Below, piece after piece: positions 60,781 to 64,000 of a DNA stretch of 64,000 nt. Each line of letters starts with the position of its first letter. Position 1 is the first letter of the stretch. The stretch is from contig NZ_DYXC01000061.1 of the NCBI RefSeq assembly GCF_020742345.1, positions 1-64,000 on the forward strand, in the 5' to 3' direction. The DNA is from Enteractinococcus helveticum. GTDB lineage: Bacteria > Actinomycetota > Actinomycetes > Actinomycetales > Micrococcaceae. A model generated the notes under the pieces. That model was not told the origin of the DNA. It did not search any database and saw only the letters and a list, made by a program, of their open reading frames with translations. A program made the translations under genes and the position numbers.

Positions 60781-61002
60781 AATCGTGGCTTCCTTTTCTT
60801 GTCATGCGGCATCGTTTGGTTTTGTTATCACTCACAGGACAGCGCCGACTAGCGATTGCTGTTTGTGAATCCTGGCCTCTGATGTCGTTGTTTTCCAGAG
60901 AGCTGAGGGTTATACCGCCAACCGTCATTACTACCGTTTCTCCGAGAACTGCAGAAACGTGCCAGACAAGCGGCAAGTTTAGCAGACTCATCAGCTTGAC
61001 CG
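60781..61002. other. rpsD upstream region
   Basis: 222 nt without a gene between rarA and rpsD, both leftward. It should hold the rpsD promoter and leader. A TATAAC near 60911-60916 (minus strand) is a possible -10 box with no convincing -35. No RNA motif was recognised. Confidence 0.4.
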
Positions 61003-62475
61003 CTAATCGTCCGCAACGTTGTTCCTTACCGACCGGAGCTCCTGCTGTTCAGGTCCTTGAGCATCTGCCTCAGGTGTCGGCTGAGATTGGGGCATAGGTT
61101 GGTTTCGTATGACGGCACGGAGACGGTCGACCCGCTCTGCCAGCATCTGTTCTCGGCCGTTGCCGGTGGGCTGGTAATATTCTCGTCCCTGGAGTTCATC
61201 GGGCAAGTATTGTTGGTCGGTGATCGCGTGTGGGTATGCATGCGGGTATTTATAGCCGACCCCGTGGCCTAGCGCTTTGGCCCCCGGATAATGTGCATCG
61301 CGTAAAGGTTTCGGAACAGTCCCGGCATGACCTGATTTCACGTCTGCTAAAGCGGCATCAATGGCCACATATGACGCATTGGATTTCGGCGCGGTGGCCA
61401 AATGCACCACTGCCTGAGCTAGTGGAATACGTCCTTCTGGCATTCCAATGAGTTGAACGGCTTGCGCCGCGGCAACAGCGGTTTGCAAAGCTGTGGGGTC
61501 TGCCATTCCGACGTCTTCCGAAGCGTGAACGATAAGACGCCGGGCAATATATCTCGGGTCTTCTCCGGCATGAATCATGCGCGCCAAATAATGCAATGCG
61601 GCATCAACGTCGGAGCCACGGATGGATTTGATAAACGCGGAAATGACGTCGTAGTGCTGGTCGCCATCTTTATCGTAACGTAGCACAGCCTGGTCCATAG
61701 CCTGGGCAGCATACTGGACGGTAATGCCAGCCGGACCGTTGTTAGTACCGTGCTGATCTACTGCCACTCCGGCTGCGGCCTCCAGAGTTGTCAATGCCCG
61801 GCGTGCGTCGCCTTGGGCCATCCGAATCAAGTAGTCCCGCGCTTCCTCATCAAGTTCCACGGTGTTGTTGAGCCCGCGCTCATCGACTAAGGCTCGCTCG
61901 ATGAGTAAGCCGATATCCTCATCGGTCAAAGGTTCAAGAGTCAGCATGATGGACCGTGATAGTAATGGTGCCACGACAGAAAATGATGGGTTCTCGGTGG
62001 TGGCAGCAACTAAAATTACCCAGCCATTTTCGACCCCTGGTAACAGAGCATCCTGTTGTGCTTTATTGAAACGGTGAATTTCGTCCAGAAATAAGATGGT
62101 GGTTCGACCGTAAAGGTCGCGATTATCGAGCGCTTGGTCCATGACCTGACGAACGTCTTTTACTCCGGCCGAGATAGCCGACAGCTCAACGAACTTTCTG
62201 TCCGGGGCATGGGAGATGACATGCGCGAGCGTCGTTTTACCGGTGCCTGGCGGACCATACAAGATAATGGAAGTCGGCCCGATGTTCTTCGTACCGGTGG
62301 TTTCTGTGAGTTTTCGTAGCGGCGAACCCGGTGTCAGTAGATGTTGCTGGCCGACGATCTCATCCAAGGTCCTTGGACGCATCCGCACGGCCAAGGGTGC
62401 ACCCGCAGAGGCTCTACCGGTGGTCGTCGTACGGTCGTCGTCATCATCATGGGCCGAGGAGAACAAATCTTGCAC
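61003..62475 (-). CDS. rarA: Replication-associated recombination protein RarA (MgsA)
   Basis: AAA+ ATPase (490 aa) related to clamp-loader subunits, active at stalled forks. N-terminal acidic DDDDD stretch, then RPRTLDEIVGQQHLL, Walker A YGPPGTGKTTLA, Walker B LFLDEIHRF, and C-terminal MgsA_C helical part (YKYPHAYPHAITDQQYLPDEL). An ~45-residue polar tail follows. GTG at 62475 lies exactly six bases after TAGAAT (62487-62482), so the mRNA is probably leaderless. Confidence 0.95.
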   Translation of the reverse strand: MQDLFSSAHDDDDDRTTTTGRASAGAPLAVRMRPRTLDEIVGQQHLLTPGSPLRKLTETTGTKNIGPTSIILYGPPGTGKTTLAHVISHAPDRKFVELSAISAGVKDVRQVMDQALDNRDLYGRTTILFLDEIHRFNKAQQDALLPGVENGWVILVAATTENPSFSVVAPLLSRSIMLTLEPLTDEDIGLLIERALVDERGLNNTVELDEEARDYLIRMAQGDARRALTTLEAAAGVAVDQHGTNNGPAGITVQYAAQAMDQAVLRYDKDGDQHYDVISAFIKSIRGSDVDAALHYLARMIHAGEDPRYIARRLIVHASEDVGMADPTALQTAVAAAQAVQLIGMPEGRIPLAQAVVHLATAPKSNASYVAIDAALADVKSGHAGTVPKPLRDAHYPGAKALGHGVGYKYPHAYPHAITDQQYLPDELQGREYYQPTGNGREQMLAERVDRLRAVIRNQPMPQSQPTPEADAQGPEQQELRSVRNNVADD

Positions 62476-62481
62476 GCCTCT

Positions 62482-62487
62482 ATTCTA
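62482..62487 (-). promoter_or_regulatory. -10 box of rarA, leaderless transcript likely
   Basis: TAGAAT on the minus strand, six bases before the GTG. The transcription start predicted from it is the first base of the start codon. No good -35 match upstream (TATCAT at 17 bp). Confidence 0.5.
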
Positions 62488-62531
62488 GTGATTGCAACAG
62501 ACTGATGATATCCGCAACTACACTTGGAGCC

Positions 62532-62984
62532 ATGCGTGCAGTTATTCAAGTCGTTTCGTCAGCAAGTGTCACCGTCGAAGAACGTGCAGTGGGTGAGATT
62601 TCCGGCCCTGGGCTGCTGATCTTATTGGGGGTCACCGTTGATGACGGCCCAGAGCAGGCTGATGCATTAGTACAAAAGATTGTGAACTTGCGAATTCTCG
62701 GCGACGAACAGTCTGCGCTTGAGCTCAACACACCGGTTTTGGTGGTTTCGCAGTTCACCCTCTATGCGGATGTACGCAAAGGACGGCGTCCGTCGTGGTC
62801 AAAAGCTGCTCGCCCGGAGCAATCGGAACCACTGTATGAGTATTTCGTGGAACGAATTCGTGACCAAGGTTTGGACGTAGCAACCGGTGAATTTGGTGCC
62901 ATGATGGATGTTGCCCTGGTCAACAGTGGCCCGTTTACTTTAGTTATTGATTCGGATGACTTGGCGGCACCGCGGCGCGGGTAG
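62532..62984 (+). CDS. dtd: D-aminoacyl-tRNA deacylase
   Basis: Frees tRNA from D-amino acids and glycine mischarging (150 aa, homodimer). N-terminal MRAVIQVVSSASVTVEERAVGEI, the catalytic SQFTLYADVRKGRRPS, and the cross-subunit Gly-cisPro motif NSGPFTLVID are complete. ATG at 62532 after GGAG (short spacing); the open frame upstream is antisense to rarA. Divergent from rarA. Confidence 0.95.
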   Translation: MRAVIQVVSSASVTVEERAVGEISGPGLLILLGVTVDDGPEQADALVQKIVNLRILGDEQSALELNTPVLVVSQFTLYADVRKGRRPSWSKAARPEQSEPLYEYFVERIRDQGLDVATGEFGAMMDVALVNSGPFTLVIDSDDLAAPRRG

Positions 62985-63338
62985 TCCCACTCGTTGTGTG
63001 ACCGCTGGTTGTAATTAACCAGGGCCTTGGGCTCCAGTAGGGTGAAGGGCCGTCGCCACTTATTTTGCGAAGGATCAGAGCGGACGGGAGACGAAATTGA
63101 TCTGCGCCGCAGTGGGTTTCACTATGACTGACAATGAAGTCTCAGCTCATGTGCTCAAATAGTGGCGCAGCTTCTGCTGCTGCCGCAGCGAGGCATCCGA
63201 ATTTCGATCGCCCCGGTGCTAGTCTCTGCCCAATGTCTGGTGGCACGATAACCATGTGCGTGCAGATTTTGGGTGCCTGAAATGTGTCGAATACTCGGTC
63301 AAAGTGCGAACAACAAGATAGGTATTTGGATCTTGCAA
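62985..63338. other. Gene-poor stretch between dtd and aspS
   Basis: 354 nt with no convincing gene. CTGGTT-N6-AACCAG shortly after dtd (about 63003-63020) may be a weak terminator. A 72-codon minus-strand frame (63142-63360) overlaps the aspS terminator, has a low-complexity Ala/Glu stretch and is not believable. Nothing else recognised. Confidence 0.4.
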
Positions 63339-63378
63339 CAAAACGCCGGTCAGACCGCAAGAGTCGACCGGCGTTTTG
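63339..63378 (-). terminator. Terminator after aspS
   Basis: Perfect 13-bp arms (caaaacgccggtc at 63339-63351 and its complement at 63366-63378), 14-nt loop; the 3' arm on the minus strand ends GTTTTGTTG. Lies 18 nt after the aspS stop. Confidence 0.9.
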
Positions 63379-63396
63379 TTTATGGCCAAGAAGTTA

Positions 63397-64000
63397 TTAG
63401 GCGTTGACCTCTTCTGTCACATCGTCTTCTTCTGGCACGTAGTCCACGCCAGTCTCTGCGCGTTGCTCATCGGGAATTGGAGCGGGTGCGTCAGTTAGTG
63501 GGTCGTGGCCGTTGCCGGTCTTCGGGAAGGCAATGACGTCTCGGATGGAATCTGTCCCAGCAAGCAACGAGATCATGCGGTCCCAGCCAAAGGCAATACC
63601 ACCGTGCGGTGGAGCGCCGTATTGGAAAGCGTCCAACAGGAAGCCAAACTTCTCTTGGGCGTCTTCTTCGGAAATGCCCATGACCTTGAAGACCCGCTTT
63701 TGGATTTCCTGGTTGTGGATACGAATTGAGCCACCACCGATTTCATTGCCGTTGACGACAATGTCGTAGGCGTAGGCCAACGCTTCACCGGGGTTGGTGT
63801 CAAAGGTATCGAAGTATTCAGGTTTTGGCGAAGTGAATGCGTGGTGTACAGCGGTCCAAGCCCCATCACCCACTGCGACGTCACCTTCGGCTTCAGCCAG
63901 GGCAGCAGGTTCAAATAACGGAGCATCAACGACCCAGACAAAGGACCAGTCTTGTTCTTCTGCTGGTACGTCAGAGTTATTTTTGATCAGCCCAACGCGG
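63397..64000 (-). CDS. aspS: Aspartyl-tRNA synthetase, C-terminal part (cut by window edge)
   Basis: The 3' ~200 codons of a class II synthetase; the 5' part lies beyond 64000. The frame stays open to the edge: RVGLIKNNSDVPAEEQDWSFVWVVDAPLFE, then HHAFTSPKPE (motif 2 neighbourhood), NGNEIGGGSIRIHN, and motif 3 YGAPPHGGIAFGWDRMISLL, DVIAFPKTGNG. An acidic C-terminal tail follows. Whether it is discriminating or non-discriminating (AspRS versus Asp/Asn) cannot be judged from this part. Confidence 0.95.
   Translation of the reverse strand, partial: RVGLIKNNSDVPAEEQDWSFVWVVDAPLFEPAALAEAEGDVAVGDGAWTAVHHAFTSPKPEYFDTFDTNPGEALAYAYDIVVNGNEIGGGSIRIHNQEIQKRVFKVMGISEEDAQEKFGFLLDAFQYGAPPHGGIAFGWDRMISLLAGTDSIRDVIAFPKTGNGHDPLTDAPAPIPDEQRAETGVDYVPEEDDVTEEVNA

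Noticed and set aside
63142..63360. 72-codon minus-strand frame with poly-Ala/Glu
   Set aside because: Overlaps the aspS terminator, lacks a ribosome binding site and has low-complexity composition.
1..64000. tRNA genes, CRISPR arrays, insertion sequences, prophage or toxin-antitoxin islands
   Set aside because: None were found by reading; all long gaps were inspected and the gene content is housekeeping.

Overview
The window is a gene-dense chromosomal segment of an actinobacterium, most likely a member of the Micrococcales near Micrococcaceae. Several things point there: gene order (cta / erpA / dipeptidase / DUF3043 / pyrD; hrcA-dnaJ-rsmE-phoH-ybeY-CNNM-era; the aro-efp-nusB-pyr-car-pyrF-mIHF-gmk-rpoZ-coaBC-metK-priA block), lineage-typical families (mIHF, DUF3097, a PriA without helicase motifs, a PH-like membrane protein inside the pyr operon), frequent GTG/TTG starts, and promoters of the TAnnnT type placed 6-8 nt before a start codon. 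Base composition looks only moderately GC-rich by eye, lower than most Actinobacteria. The genus is not claimed. I see no tRNA, rRNA, CRISPR array, insertion sequence or prophage.

Layout. 1-3867: cytochrome c oxidase genes ctaC-ctaD-ctaF and the Fe-S carrier erpA. 3931-9658: M20 dipeptidase, DUF3043 membrane protein, pyrD, a serine hydrolase, uppS and recO. 9696-11749: leuA with its own promoter and a 31-residue leucine-rich leader peptide. 11738-18593: era, CNNM/CBS protein, ybeY, phoH, rsmE, dnaJ and hrcA, headed by a CIRCE operator. 18706-24860: DUF3097, DUF4870, hemW, lepA, rpsT and holA. 24871-33186: comEC, comEA, degV, leuS and glpK. 33266-34697: a second hydrolase and a sparse stretch with a 50-codon ORF. 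34698-52048: priA, metK, coaBC, rpoZ, gmk, mihF, the complete UMP pathway genes except pyrE (pyrF, carB, carA, pyrC, pyrB, plus pyrD earlier), pyrR, nusB and efp. 50924-56877: aroB, aroK, aroC, aroE, mltG, ruvX. 56914-64000: alaS, a small membrane-anchored protein, rpsD, rarA, dtd and the 3' part of aspS.

How it works together. Most genes run on the minus strand in tightly packed operons with ATGA/GTGA/TAATG couplings. Three amino-acid, nucleotide or stress control points are visible in the DNA: the leucine leader of leuA, a PyrR RNA-binding hairpin that abuts the pyrR ribosome binding site, and CIRCE before hrcA-dnaJ.

The most striking observation is in carA. The glutaminase half of carbamoyl-phosphate synthetase has lost its catalytic cysteine (Gly256) and catalytic histidine (Tyr348), while CarB looks intact. 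This suggests ammonia-dependent carbamoyl-phosphate synthesis or a second CarA elsewhere. Other points worth a second look are non-standard starts for recO and phoH, a 95-nt tail-to-tail overlap of a hydrolase gene with uppS, and a small ORF with a perfect Shine-Dalgarno sequence.
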